Shown in pieces: positions 50,327 through 60,001 of a stretch of DNA of 64,000 nt. Position 1 is the first letter of the stretch, and every line of letters begins with the position of its first letter. The position numbers and the translations under genes were made by a program. Where the stretch lies: positions 3,224,001-3,288,000 of the forward strand of contig NZ_JQNN01000001.1 of the NCBI RefSeq assembly GCF_000745265.1, in the 5' to 3' direction. The notes beneath the pieces were generated by a model that saw nothing but the letters and a program-made list of their open reading frames with translations, searched no databases and had not been told where the DNA came from. This stretch comes from Massilia sp. 9096. GTDB taxonomy: Bacteria > Pseudomonadota > Gammaproteobacteria > Burkholderiales > Burkholderiaceae_D.

Positions 50327-51031
50327 TTATTGCCGATGCAGAAAGTCAATATAGCCGTCGATGAATTCGCGCTGCATGCCGAGGAATTCATCGATGGTCT
50401 GGAATTTGGACTCCTTCTGCTGCAGCAGGTAAGCCGTAACGATGACCTCGCGCTGGGGCACGAAGATGTGCAGCATTGCCGGCACGCTGCCGCTCAGGTT
50501 CAGCGCATTCTGCGTGCATAGCGCATAGTCGTAGCCCTGTATGCTGCCGCTCTCGTAGCTCACGTAAGCCTTGCCCCTGGACACCACCCGGTCCAGCTTC
50601 GCGCGCACGTCCGGATGCGCGCCGACATACGCGTCGACGTGCGCCTTCATGCGCGCGCACGCGTGCGTGAGCGCGTCCAGCACGGTTGCCTTGTCCTGGG
50701 CGTAATGGCCGGGCACGCTGAACTCGATCTTGGCGTTGGCAAAGTACTGCGTTCCCGGAAACGCGTACATGGCGCGCACGCCGTCGGCGACGCTGACTTT
50801 TTCCTGGCGCGACGGCGCGCCCTCCTGTTCAGCCGCGACCTCGACCATGCGCCATGGCGGGCCGGCGTCGCGCACGCGCGCGAGCTCGACCAGGGTCAGG
50901 CCGTTGGGAAATTCGGTCGGGACCAGCTTGGCGAACGGCGCGGGCGGGGTCGGCGTGTCCGCGGCGACGGCCTGGGCCACTACGGACAATGGCAAGCACA
51001 GCAGCGCGTATCGAATGACGGCCTGGATCAT
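50327..51031 (-). CDS. Secreted hypothetical protein, 234 aa
   Basis: ATG 51031 (MIQAVIRYALLCLPLSVVAQ) has GGAG upstream; ATG 51043 is four codons earlier. It has a signal peptide to about AVAA. The mature part is soluble with two cysteines (THACARMK, YALCTQN). The family is not recognised. Its TAA stop lies in the TTTTTTAT target duplication of IS copy 2, so the insertion happened right at the 3' end and left the coding sequence unchanged. Confidence 0.65.
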   Translation of the reverse strand: MIQAVIRYALLCLPLSVVAQAVAADTPTPPAPFAKLVPTEFPNGLTLVELARVRDAGPPWRMVEVAAEQEGAPSRQEKVSVADGVRAMYAFPGTQYFANAKIEFSVPGHYAQDKATVLDALTHACARMKAHVDAYVGAHPDVRAKLDRVVSRGKAYVSYESGSIQGYDYALCTQNALNLSGSVPAMLHIFVPQREVIVTAYLLQQKESKFQTIDEFLGMQREFIDGYIDFLHRQ

Positions 51032-51186
51032 GGTCGGCTCCATCGGGTGGTTGGACGCTCAAGGTACCCAATCGGCGCTCGTCACAAATACATGCATTGT
51101 CACGCTGGCGGTTTTTTCCGCCGGGGCCCGCCGCGCGAGCCGGGAGGTATCGCGCAGCGCCACCCACACGCGGCGGTGTTGCGGTT

Positions 51187-52032
51187 TTACTGCGACACCA
51201 GCACGAACCGGAAGCTCGGTTCGATGCCCCGCGCGTGCAGGACGCGCACGATGTCTTCCAGCGTCGCGTCCCTGAGCAGCAGGCCGTCCGGCACGCCGGA
51301 TGGCGCGGGCGTCGGGCCGAATGCGGGCGCCAGCGCAGGCGCTTGCGCCGGCACCGTCGCCGGCTGCATCGCCTGCAGCGCGGCGGGAACGAGCGGCGGC
51401 AGCGTCACCATCGGCTGTGCCGCCGGTTTGGCGGCGCGCGCCGCTTGCAGCCGATCGCGCGCCTGCACGAACTGCGCCGCGTCGATGTTGTCCAGGCCTT
51501 CCAGGAAGGCGGCCTGCCCGGCCAGCGGAGGCGCCATCTCCAGCCCGGACTCGTCGGCGAACGAGGCGCCCATGCCGGGATGGATGAAGGCGGCCCACTT
51601 GCCGCTCCTTGGATTCAGGCAGGGCGGCAGGTAGACCGGCGCGCTGGCGGCGTCGGGATCGAGCTCGATCTCCGGAAAATAAGCCTGGCGTAGCAGCTCG
51701 AGGAAGGCCTGGGCCTCGCTCGAGGGCACCGGATCGGCCAGCGACAGCCACAGATAAAACGCGCTGGCGCCGTTGATGCTCACCGCCGGCGCCGGCAGGC
51801 CGAGATCGCCCTGCAGCGCGTTCGCGACGTCGCACAGGCGCGTCCAGTGGCGGCCTTCCGGCGCGCCCGGCACGCGCCGGAACGGAATGGCCAGGCCGCG
51901 CGTCAGGCCGTCGGCCGTGGTCAGCTTGATGGCGAGCGTAGTCTGGCCGAGGATGTGCTGGGCCAGCGCCTCGCGCGTGACGGCTTCGGGCGCCAGGTAC
52001 AGGCGCGCCAGTTCTGCGATCAGTTTTTCCAT
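51187..52032 (-). CDS. Hypothetical protein, 281 aa
   Basis: Starts at ATG 52032 (MEKLIAELARLYLAPEAVTR). It contains SINGASAFYLWLSLADPVPS and VYLPPCLNPRSGKWAAFIHP, blocks faintly like archaeo-eukaryotic primase folds (a small hydrophobic strand, an acidic SLADP, and an LPP...GK loop). The C-terminal third is Ala/Pro-rich (PAQAPALAPAFGPTPAP). The primase idea is weak; no primase catalytic triad was verified. It is in tandem with the secreted protein downstream. Confidence 0.6.
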   Translation of the reverse strand: MEKLIAELARLYLAPEAVTREALAQHILGQTTLAIKLTTADGLTRGLAIPFRRVPGAPEGRHWTRLCDVANALQGDLGLPAPAVSINGASAFYLWLSLADPVPSSEAQAFLELLRQAYFPEIELDPDAASAPVYLPPCLNPRSGKWAAFIHPGMGASFADESGLEMAPPLAGQAAFLEGLDNIDAAQFVQARDRLQAARAAKPAAQPMVTLPPLVPAALQAMQPATVPAQAPALAPAFGPTPAPSGVPDGLLLRDATLEDIVRVLHARGIEPSFRFVLVSQ

Positions 52033-52062
52033 GGGCGGCGCCTCAGTCAAGGTCAACCCGGC

Positions 52063-52941
52063 TCAATCCAGGCCGCCGCGGCGCGCCGCGTTCTTCCCCA
52101 GCGCCGCCAGGTCGAGGTCGACGTCGCCATGGTCGACCGCTTCCTTGAACAGGCCCTGCAGCGCATCGCCGAAGGCCAGCGGCAGGTTCGTGCCCTGCCC
52201 CGCTTCCACCGCCAGGCGCACATCCTTCTGGCCCAGCGTCAGCTTGAAGCCCGGCGGGCTGTAGCGCTGCTGCGCGATCATGCCGCCATAGCCTTTATAA
52301 ACCGGCGAGCCGGCGAACAAGGTGTTGGTGATCAGGTCGATGAAGCTCTCGGCCGGGATGCCATGCGCGCGCGCGAGCGCGGTGCCTTCGCCGGTGGCTT
52401 CGATCGCGCAGGCCAGCATCAGGTTGCAGGCCAGCTTGATCGCGTTGGCCTGCTCCGGTTCGTTCCCGAAGCGCCAGGTCTTCTGGCCGATCAGGTCGAA
52501 CAAAGGCTGCACGCGCGCGATCAGCTCGTCGCTGCCGCCGGCCAGGATGTTCAGCTTGCCCGCCTCGGCGACGTCGACCCGGCCCAGCACCGGCGCCGCC
52601 ACGTAGCCGATGCCCTTTTGCTGGTGCAGCGCGGCCATCTCGCGCGCGAACGCGACCGAGACGGTGGCCATGTTGACGTGGATGCTGCCGGGCGCCATCG
52701 CGTCCAGCACGCCGCCGTCGATCATCACCTCGCGCGTGGCCTTGTCGTCGGCCAGCATGGTGAATACGATGTCGGCGATGCCGCATTCGGCGGCGCTGGC
52801 GGCCGGCTTGGCGCCCTTCTCGGCCAGCGCCTGCACGGGCGCCGGATTGCGGTTCCAGACGTGGACCGGCTGGCCGGAGCGCAGCAGGTTGGCGGCCATG
52901 TTGTGGCCCATGGCGCCCAGGCCGATGAATGCGATAGTCAT
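52063..52941 (-). CDS. 3-hydroxyisobutyrate dehydrogenase-like reductase
   Basis: The product has 292 residues. ATG 52941 follows AAGGAGGAG. MTIAFIGLGAMGHNMAANLL is the NAD(P)-binding motif. MATVSVAFAREMA and GYVAAPVLGRVDVAEAGKLN follow the beta-hydroxyacid dehydrogenase layout, and NAIKLACNLMLACAIEATGE carries the catalytic Lys. Likely substrates are tartronate-semialdehyde or succinic-semialdehyde type compounds. Confidence 0.87.
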   Translation of the reverse strand: MTIAFIGLGAMGHNMAANLLRSGQPVHVWNRNPAPVQALAEKGAKPAASAAECGIADIVFTMLADDKATREVMIDGGVLDAMAPGSIHVNMATVSVAFAREMAALHQQKGIGYVAAPVLGRVDVAEAGKLNILAGGSDELIARVQPLFDLIGQKTWRFGNEPEQANAIKLACNLMLACAIEATGEGTALARAHGIPAESFIDLITNTLFAGSPVYKGYGGMIAQQRYSPPGFKLTLGQKDVRLAVEAGQGTNLPLAFGDALQGLFKEAVDHGDVDLDLAALGKNAARRGGLD

Positions 52942-53135
52942 GTGAAACTCCTCCTTCTGTCTTGTTGGCGTGGACGCTATTAGACCAGCAATCCCGCGCG
53001 CGCGCAGGGCAGCACGCAGGGCTGCGCACGCCATCCGCGGTCAATACTCGCGCACGGCTGAACGCGGGTGCCAGCGCATGGCGCCGGTTCGGGTTACTCT
53101 GGCAGTCCGGATGACGCTGTCGGAGTAGCCTGTTC

Positions 53136-56100
53136 ATGTCCAAGTTCTTCATCAATCGTCCGATCTTTGCGATCGTGCTCGCGCTGCTGATCATGCTGGC
53201 AGGCGGGCTGTCGATCTTCAAATTGCCGGTCGAGCAGTTCCCGCCGGTCGCGCCGCCCTCGGTGCAGATCAGCGCGAGCTATGCCGGCGCCTCGGCCGAG
53301 ACCATGCAGAACACGGTGGTGCAGGTGATCGAGCAGCAGATGAGCGGCATCGACAACCTGCTCTACCTGAGCTCGACCAGCGACGACACCGGCCAGTCGA
53401 CCACCACGCTGACCTTCTCGACCGGCACCAACTCCGACATCGCCCAGGTCCAGGTGCAGAACAAACTGCAGCTGGCGATGCCGCTGCTGCCGACCCAGGT
53501 GCAGCAGTCCGGCGTGCGCGTGACCAAGTCGACCAGCGACTTCCTGATGGTGGTCGGCTTCGTCTCGCGCGACCACAGCATGAGCAAGTACGACATCGCC
53601 GACTTCGTCGCCTCCAAGATCCAGGATCCGATCAGCCGCCTGAACGGCGTCGGCAACCTGAACGTGTTCGGCACCCAGTACGCGATGCGCATCTGGCTCG
53701 ACCTGTCGAAACTCAACGAATACCAGCTGAACCCGACCGACGTCACGGCCGCGCTGACGGCGCAGAACGTGCAGATCTCGGCCGGCCAGCTCGGCGGCCC
53801 GCCCGCGTCCAACGCGCAGCAGCTGGCCGCGACCATCACCGAATCGACGCTGCTGCGCACGCCCGAGGACTTCGGCAACGTGGTGCTCAAGTCGCAGCAG
53901 AGCGGCGGCCAGGTGCTGCTCAAGGACGTGGCGCGCATCGTGCGCGGCGCCGAGAACTACCAGACCGACAACCGCTACAACGGCCAGCCCGCCTCCGGCC
54001 TGGGCGTCCAGCTGGCGCCGGGCGCGAATGCCCTGAATACCGCGGACGAGGTGCGCAAGCGCCTGGGCGAACTGAAATCGCTGTTCCCGCCCGGCCTGGA
54101 AGTGGTCTACCCGAACGACGTCACGCCCTTCATCAAGGTTTCGATCGAGGAAGTGGTCAAGACGCTCATCGAAGGCATCGTGCTGGTCGTGCTGGTGATG
54201 TACCTGTTCATGCAGAACATCCGCGCCACCCTGATCCCGTCGATCACGGTGCCGGTGGTCCTGCTCGGCACCTTCGGCCTGATGGCGGCGCTCGGCTTCA
54301 CGATCAACACGCTGTCGATGTTCGGCCTGGTGCTGGCGATCGGCCTGCTGGTCGACGACGCCATCGTGGTGGTCGAGAACGTCGAACGCATCATGCGCGA
54401 GGAAAAGCTGGAAGCGCGCGAGGCAACGATCAAGGCGATGGACCAGATCGGCACCGCGCTGGTCGGCGTGGCGATGGTGCTGTGTGCGGTGTTCGTGCCG
54501 GTCGCTTTCGCCCCGGGCACCGTGGGCGCGATCTACCGCGAGTTCGCGCTGACCATCGTGGCCTCGATGCTGCTGTCGGTGTTCGTCGCGCTGTCGCTCA
54601 CACCGGCGCTGTGCGCGACCATCCTGCGCCATTCGGAAGAGCACAAGACCGGCTTTTTCGGCTGGTTCAACCGCGGCTTCGAGAGCACGCGCGAGCATTA
54701 CGTGCGCTATTCGAAGGCGGTGGCCAACCGCATGGTGCTGTGGCTGGCGGTGTTCGCGGCGCTGGTCGCCGTGACCGTGTTCCTGTTCCTGCGCCTGCCG
54801 ACTTCCTTCCTGCCCAACGAAGACCAGGGCTTCCTGTACGTGCAGGTGCAATCCCCGGCCGGCACCAGCCAGGCGCGCACGGGCCAGGTGCTGGACGACA
54901 TCAGCAACTACCTGCTGCGCGAGGAAAAGTCGATGGTGACGGCCGCGTTCTCGGTCAACGGGGTCAGCAACGCCGGCCGCGGCCAAAACCAGGGCCGGAT
55001 GTTCGTGCAGCTCAAACCGTGGGACGAGCGCAAGGACGACGACCTGAGCGTCGAGGCGCTGCAAAAGCGGCTCACGAAACGCTTCGGCACGCACAACCAG
55101 GCGCTCATCTTCGCCACCAGCCCTCCGCCGATCCGCGGCCTGGGCAGCGCAGCCGGCTTCGACTTCGAGCTCGAGGACCGCGGCGGCCTGGGTCACGACG
55201 CGCTCGCGCGCGCCCGCGAGCAGATGCTGAACGGCGCGCGCCACCACTCGGTCCTGGCGCAGGTGCGCTACAACGGCGTGACCGACAGCCCCGGATTTAA
55301 GGTGGACGTCGACCGCCAGAAGGCCAGCGTGTTCGGCGTCAACCCGTCCGACATCGACCAGTCCTTCTCGGTCGCCTGGGGTTCGCGCTACGTCAACAAC
55401 TTCCTCGATACCGACAACCGCATCAAGAAGGTCTACGTGCAGGCCGACGCGCCCTATCGCATGAACCCGGGCGACCTGGATCGCCTGTTCGTCCGCGGCG
55501 CCAACAACACCATGGTGCCGTTCACCGCGGTGACCTCGAGCCACTGGATCACCGCGCCGTCGCAGTTGCAGCGCTACAACGGCGTCGAGGCGATGGAACT
55601 GCAGGGCCAGGGCGCGCCCGGCCAGAGCTCGGGCCAGGCGATGGACGCGATGGAAGAACTGGCCAAGCAGCTGCCGAAAGGGATCGGCTTCGAGTGGACC
55701 GGCACCTCGCTGCAGCAGCAGCAATCGAGCAGCCAGGCGCCGCTGCTGTATGCGCTGTCGATCGTGGTGGTGTTCCTGAGCCTGGCCGCGCTGTACGAAA
55801 GCTGGTCGATTCCGTTCGCCGTCATCCTGGTCGTGCCGATCGGCATACTGGGCGCGGTCGCGGCCACCATGCTGCGCGGCCTGACCAACGACGTTTACTT
55901 CCAGGTCGGCCTGCTGGTGACGATCGGCCTGTCGGCCAAGAACGCGATCCTGGTCGACGAATTCGCGCACGCGCGCCAGGGCGAGGGCGTATCCGCGCTG
56001 GACGCAGCCCTGGAAGCCGCGCACATGCGGATCCGCCCGATCGTGATGACCTCGATGGCCTTCGTGCTGGGCGTGCTGCCGCTGGCGATCTCGCGCGGCG

Positions 56101-56312
56101 CCGGCGCGCAAAGCCAGCATGCGATCGGCACCGGCGTCATCGGCGGCATGCTGGCGGCCACGTTTCTCGCGACCTTGATGATTCCGATGTTTTATATCGC
56201 GGTGGACAAGGTGCTCGGGCGGCACAAGAAGGACAAGAAGCCGGGGCCGCAGGACAAGAATGACCCCGGCGCGCCCGATCCGGCGCCGGCCGATGCGGCG
56301 GTGGCGAAATAG
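53136..56312 (+). CDS. RND multidrug efflux permease (HAE1/AcrB-like), solo
   Basis: The product has 1058 residues. MSKFFINRPIFAIVLALLIM then LPVEQFPPVAPPSVQISASY is the AcrB-type start. The proton-relay helix GLLVDDAIVVVENVERIMRE (about 404) has the two Asp. A second repeat begins SKAVANRMVLWLAVFAALVA (about 530). It exports drugs by proton antiport across both membranes. No membrane fusion or outer-membrane gene is adjacent, so it must borrow partners. It has no clear operator close by. Confidence 0.95.
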   Translation: MSKFFINRPIFAIVLALLIMLAGGLSIFKLPVEQFPPVAPPSVQISASYAGASAETMQNTVVQVIEQQMSGIDNLLYLSSTSDDTGQSTTTLTFSTGTNSDIAQVQVQNKLQLAMPLLPTQVQQSGVRVTKSTSDFLMVVGFVSRDHSMSKYDIADFVASKIQDPISRLNGVGNLNVFGTQYAMRIWLDLSKLNEYQLNPTDVTAALTAQNVQISAGQLGGPPASNAQQLAATITESTLLRTPEDFGNVVLKSQQSGGQVLLKDVARIVRGAENYQTDNRYNGQPASGLGVQLAPGANALNTADEVRKRLGELKSLFPPGLEVVYPNDVTPFIKVSIEEVVKTLIEGIVLVVLVMYLFMQNIRATLIPSITVPVVLLGTFGLMAALGFTINTLSMFGLVLAIGLLVDDAIVVVENVERIMREEKLEAREATIKAMDQIGTALVGVAMVLCAVFVPVAFAPGTVGAIYREFALTIVASMLLSVFVALSLTPALCATILRHSEEHKTGFFGWFNRGFESTREHYVRYSKAVANRMVLWLAVFAALVAVTVFLFLRLPTSFLPNEDQGFLYVQVQSPAGTSQARTGQVLDDISNYLLREEKSMVTAAFSVNGVSNAGRGQNQGRMFVQLKPWDERKDDDLSVEALQKRLTKRFGTHNQALIFATSPPPIRGLGSAAGFDFELEDRGGLGHDALARAREQMLNGARHHSVLAQVRYNGVTDSPGFKVDVDRQKASVFGVNPSDIDQSFSVAWGSRYVNNFLDTDNRIKKVYVQADAPYRMNPGDLDRLFVRGANNTMVPFTAVTSSHWITAPSQLQRYNGVEAMELQGQGAPGQSSGQAMDAMEELAKQLPKGIGFEWTGTSLQQQQSSSQAPLLYALSIVVVFLSLAALYESWSIPFAVILVVPIGILGAVAATMLRGLTNDVYFQVGLLVTIGLSAKNAILVDEFAHARQGEGVSALDAALEAAHMRIRPIVMTSMAFVLGVLPLAISRGAGAQSQHAIGTGVIGGMLAATFLATLMIPMFYIAVDKVLGRHKKDKKPGPQDKNDPGAPDPAPADAAVAK

Positions 56313-56468
56313 GCCGCGCAGCGGGCGCGCCGGCTCGGGGGATGCTCGATATGTCTCTTATTTACCAAGGATCACGCACGATTTCCCACTGATGTTCGTT
56401 CATCTGCCGGACTGGACACGACGGGTGTATGATGACCGCCGATCGCTTCATACCCAGTAGAGGAAACG

Positions 56469-58247
56469 ATGACCAGCACCATTCGTACGTCGGGCATCGA
56501 TGCCGTGGGCGATATCCCGTGGGGTTCCCACTTCTGCCAGTTCTATCAGCAAGAACAGGATCTGGTCGAGACGCTCGTCCCGTATTTCACGGCGGGACTG
56601 GCGGCCAATGAAGCATGCCTATGGGTAACGCCTCTCACTTTCGACACCGACAAGGCCAGGCGCTTGCTTGCCGAATCGGTGCCCGACCTGGACGCTTATC
56701 TGTCGAGCGGGCAGATGCAAATCGTGTCGATGGGCGACTGGTATCAGGCGTCGAGCGGATTCGAGCCGGAGCAGGTATTGGCAAGCTGGCTGGAACGCGA
56801 AGCCCGTTGTCGAGAGCAGGGTTTCGTGGGTTTGCGCCTGACCGGCGACACCAGCTGGGTGGAGGGTTCCGGCTGGGATGAATTCATGGCCTACGAAAGC
56901 CAGGTGAACGACGCCTTCAACCGGCGTAATCTGGTCGCGCTGTGCACCTACAGCCTGGACAAGTGCAACCCATCCGACGTGCTCGACGTATGCCGCCATC
57001 ACCAGTTCGCCCTCGCCCGCCGCGACGGCGAATGGGAACTGTTGGAAAGCTCGGCGCTCAAGGTCGCCAAAGACCGCCTGATCCAGCTCAACAGCGAGCT
57101 CGAAGAGCGGGTCGAGGTGCGTACGGCGGCGCTGAACGCCGCCCTGCATGCGCGCGACGAGTTTCTCGCCATGCTCGGCCATGAATTGCGCAATCCGCTC
57201 GCGCCGATTCGCACCGCTGCCGAAGTCATTCATACGTGCGCGCCCGAAGGCTCCGTCATCGCCACGAGCGCGGCAATCCTGACCCGGCAGGCGAATCACC
57301 TGACGCGCCTGGTCGACGACCTGCTCGACGCCGCGCGCGTGACGCAGGGACAGATCCAGCTCGAGCGCAAGCCGGTGTCGCTGGCAGACGTCATCGACAC
57401 GGCGGTCGAGCAATCGCGCGTCCTGATCGACCAGCGCGGGCATGCGCTCTCGGTCGCGGTGCCCAACCGCGCGGTCCACGTGCATGCGGATGCGACCCGG
57501 CTGGCCCAGGTGTTCGGCAACCTGCTCAACAATGCCGCCAAATACACGCCGGACGGCGGCGACGTCGCGATCGGCGCCAAGATCAAGGACGGCATCGCGA
57601 CCATCACGGTCAAGGACAACGGCACCGGCATTCCGGGACCGATGCTCGACGCCGTGTTCGATTTGTTCACCCAGCTGCCGCGCTCGCTGGCGCGCGCCGA
57701 TGGCGGCCTCGGCATCGGCTTGACGCTGGCGCGCCGCATCGTCGACATGCATGAAGGCAGCATCGAAGCCTTCAGCGAAGGCGCCGACACCGGCAGCGTG
57801 TTCACCGTGCGGCTCGCCGTATGCGACGCGCCCGGCGCCGCCGACGGCATCGCAGCGAAAACCATCTCGAACACCGCGCCGGCCAGCCGGATCCTGATCG
57901 TCGACGACAATGCCGACGCGCGCGAGGCCATGGCCACCATGATGTCCTTGCACGGCCATGAGGTCGCGACCGCGGACGACGGCTTGACCGGCATCGACAA
58001 GGTGAAGTCCATGCGCCCGGACCTGGTCGTCCTGGACATCGGCCTGCCCGACATGAGCGGGTACGACGTCGCCAGACAGCTGCGCGCACTGGACCTCTCG
58101 CCGGCGCCCAGGCTGATCGCCTTGACCGGCTATGGCCAGGCGTCGGATCGCGCCCTGAGCAAGGAAGCCGGATTCGATGCCCACCTGCTCAAGCCGGCGA
58201 CGTTCGAGGACGTGTTGTCGACGCTGGCGCGGCTCGGGGCGCACTGA
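56469..58247 (+). CDS. MEDS-histidine kinase-receiver hybrid protein
   Basis: The product has 592 residues. The MEDS sensor (about 15-190) starts GDIPWGSHFCQFYQQEQDLV; this domain is known from DcmR-type C1-compound sensors. The HisKA H-box MLGHELRNPLAP is at about 235, the N-box LLNNAAKYTPDGG at about 350, and the G-boxes at about 380-420. The receiver (about 475-592) has ILIVDDNADARE and VVLDIGLPDMSGYDV with the phospho-Asp. There is no membrane segment, so it is a cytosolic hybrid kinase. The output partner is not in view. Confidence 0.93.
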   Translation: MTSTIRTSGIDAVGDIPWGSHFCQFYQQEQDLVETLVPYFTAGLAANEACLWVTPLTFDTDKARRLLAESVPDLDAYLSSGQMQIVSMGDWYQASSGFEPEQVLASWLEREARCREQGFVGLRLTGDTSWVEGSGWDEFMAYESQVNDAFNRRNLVALCTYSLDKCNPSDVLDVCRHHQFALARRDGEWELLESSALKVAKDRLIQLNSELEERVEVRTAALNAALHARDEFLAMLGHELRNPLAPIRTAAEVIHTCAPEGSVIATSAAILTRQANHLTRLVDDLLDAARVTQGQIQLERKPVSLADVIDTAVEQSRVLIDQRGHALSVAVPNRAVHVHADATRLAQVFGNLLNNAAKYTPDGGDVAIGAKIKDGIATITVKDNGTGIPGPMLDAVFDLFTQLPRSLARADGGLGIGLTLARRIVDMHEGSIEAFSEGADTGSVFTVRLAVCDAPGAADGIAAKTISNTAPASRILIVDDNADAREAMATMMSLHGHEVATADDGLTGIDKVKSMRPDLVVLDIGLPDMSGYDVARQLRALDLSPAPRLIALTGYGQASDRALSKEAGFDAHLLKPATFEDVLSTLARLGAH

Positions 58248-58273
58248 GCCGCTGGCGACCGGCCACGCCGGCG

Positions 58274-59140
58274 TTACCGGTCCAGGACCCGCTCGAACGC
58301 CAGCGCGATCCGGTCCATCCCGGCCTGGGTCGGATGGTAGGCGACGGGTTCCTTCCAGCCGGGCGTGCGCGCCGGGTGGTAGCCGGTGATGTAGTTCGCC
58401 GGCGCACAGGCATCGTGGCCCGCGCTGATCGATGCGGCCGGCACCAGGTCGACGTGGTTGCGCGCCGCGGTGGATTCGAACACCCGTGTCAGCCGCGTCA
58501 TCGTGTCGCGCATGCGCTGGGCGTCCGCCGGCGCCAGCGGCAATGCCGCGCACAGCGGTTGGGTAGCGCCAGCCGCTGCGGGCAGCGCAGGCAGGTAGCC
58601 CACCAGCACGACGCGCGCATGCGGCGCGCGCGCCCGCACGGCCGCGATCACGCGATCGAGTTTTGCGGGCAGCTCGGCAAAGCGCTTCTCCAGCGTCGCC
58701 GTGTCCGAGACCCCGCACTTGTCCTTGTGTTCGAAGCGGCACGAAAAGCCGTACAGGTCGCCCACGTAAGCCACGTCGTTGCCGCCGATGAGGATGGAGA
58801 CCAGCTGCGTGTCCGCCGTCACCGCCTCGATCTGCGCCGGGAAGCCGTGCTGTCCATGGTCCAGGACGTTGTCGGTGGTGGCGCCCGAGCAGGACACGTC
58901 CACCAGGTCGAGGTGGCGATGCGCGGCGACCGTGCGCGCGTAATTCGTCAGCGAGCGCGCGCAGCCGCCGCTGGCCGGGTCGGGTCGGCCGACGCCGGGA
59001 CCGGCGGCGTAGGAGCTGCCCATCGAGACGAAGCGCGCGGCCTGGGCGCTGGCGCTGGCGGGCATGGCGGCCAGGGCGCTCATCGCGAGCAGGCCGGCGG
59101 CGAATGCCGTGGTCGTGCGGTTCATCGTCTTGGATTTCAT
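58274..59140 (-). CDS. Secreted SGNH/GDSL-type hydrolase
   Basis: The product has 288 residues. It has a signal peptide (MNRTTTAFAAGLLAMSALAA region). FVSMGSSYAAGPGVGR holds the catalytic Ser, LVSILIGGNDVAYVGDLYGF the Gly/Asn of the oxyanion hole, and VAYHPTQAGMD the catalytic Asp/His region. Cysteine pairs suggest disulfides. It is likely an esterase or lipase acting in the periplasm or outside. An upstream ATG gives MKSKTM at 59140; ATG 59125 is the alternative. Confidence 0.88.
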   Translation of the reverse strand: MKSKTMNRTTTAFAAGLLAMSALAAMPASASAQAARFVSMGSSYAAGPGVGRPDPASGGCARSLTNYARTVAAHRHLDLVDVSCSGATTDNVLDHGQHGFPAQIEAVTADTQLVSILIGGNDVAYVGDLYGFSCRFEHKDKCGVSDTATLEKRFAELPAKLDRVIAAVRARAPHARVVLVGYLPALPAAAGATQPLCAALPLAPADAQRMRDTMTRLTRVFESTAARNHVDLVPAASISAGHDACAPANYITGYHPARTPGWKEPVAYHPTQAGMDRIALAFERVLDR

Positions 59141-59278
59141 CGGCTTGCTCGCTCCTTGTCGCACTAAAGGTAATCAATAACGCTACCATAAGCGCGCTGT
59201 TCAGGTCAGTCAGGCGCTGCCAATCGCGTCGAACGCGCATAATCATCGGACCGATTCACAAGCTATCGAGGAGGCCGC

Positions 59279-59536
59279 ATGAGCAAACTGGACCAGGAAG
59301 ACCGGGACGACATCTCCACCCGACAATTCGCTTTTCCCAAGCAGCGCAAGGAACCGCTGGAAGACGCCAGCCACGTACGCAACGCCATCGCGCGTTTCGA
59401 CCAGGTCAAGGACGTCACGGACCACGAGCGGGACGAGGCATGGAAACGCATTCGCGCCGCGGCAAAGAAGTTTGACGTGGAAATGAATGAAAGCGACTGG
59501 CGCGAAGTGGGGAGCGGCAAGAAAGACGAGCATTGA
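59279..59536 (+). CDS. Small DUF6582-like protein
   Basis: The product has 85 residues. MSKLDQEDRDDISTRQFAFP then EPLEDASHVRNAIARFDQVK and WKRIRAAAKKFDVEMNESDW is a charged, soluble helical protein of a widespread small family of unknown function. GAGG lies 8 bp upstream of ATG 59279. It precedes the amidase-type toxin gene by 18 bp and could share its promoter. Confidence 0.7.
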   Translation: MSKLDQEDRDDISTRQFAFPKQRKEPLEDASHVRNAIARFDQVKDVTDHERDEAWKRIRAAAKKFDVEMNESDWREVGSGKKDEH

Positions 59537-59554
59537 GCCGCGTAGTCGCAACGC

Positions 59555-60001
59555 ATGAGTGAGGCTAATTTATGTCACTTGGGTCACGGAGCCGATGCAT
59601 GGCGACGTGGTAATGAAGCCAACCTTAACGATAAACACAAGTTTTCCTCCCATTTGCGCACTCATGCGGGTAAGCACAGTCAGTCGAGCTGTGCGAAATT
59701 CGTACGTAGAGCGCTAGAAGCCGGCGGAGCCGATACGACAGGTCATCCTACGTTTGCCAAGCAATATGGACTAACGCTGTTGAGTAATGGCTTTCACGCG
59801 ATCACGGTTGACGATCCGGACAAATTCCAATTCCAAGAAGGTGACATTGTCGTAATGCAGCCGACCGGCCATGGGAATCCAGCCGGTCACATTGCCGGTT
59901 ACGATGGAAAGGGATGGGTATCGGACTTCGTCCAGAGAAGCTTCTGGCCAGGCCCGGCATATGAAAAGAAGAAACCCGGTTATGTCGTCTATCGCCGTTA
60001 A
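59555..60001 (+). CDS. NlpC/CHAP-like peptidoglycan amidase, possible T6SS effector
   Basis: The product has 148 residues. SHLRTHAGKHSQSSCAKFVR then RALEAGGADTTGHPTFAKQY and GDIVVMQPTGHGNPAGHIAG then YDGKGWVSDFVQRSFWPGP give a Cys followed by a His-Gly-H-x-AG motif, the arrangement of small cysteine amidases such as Tae-type T6SS effectors. There is no signal peptide, which fits delivery into a target rather than export. The gene overlaps the start of an exported immunity-type protein. The exact Tae subfamily is not fixed. Confidence 0.7.
   Translation: MSEANLCHLGHGADAWRRGNEANLNDKHKFSSHLRTHAGKHSQSSCAKFVRRALEAGGADTTGHPTFAKQYGLTLLSNGFHAITVDDPDKFQFQEGDIVVMQPTGHGNPAGHIAGYDGKGWVSDFVQRSFWPGPAYEKKKPGYVVYRR

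Noticed and set aside
53094-56225. Long minus-strand frame of over 1000 codons opposite the RND gene
   Set aside because: Antisense of a very GC-rich gene with strong codon bias; translation is rich in Arg/His/Gln/Ala and has no domains, while the plus frame is a complete AcrB-like protein.
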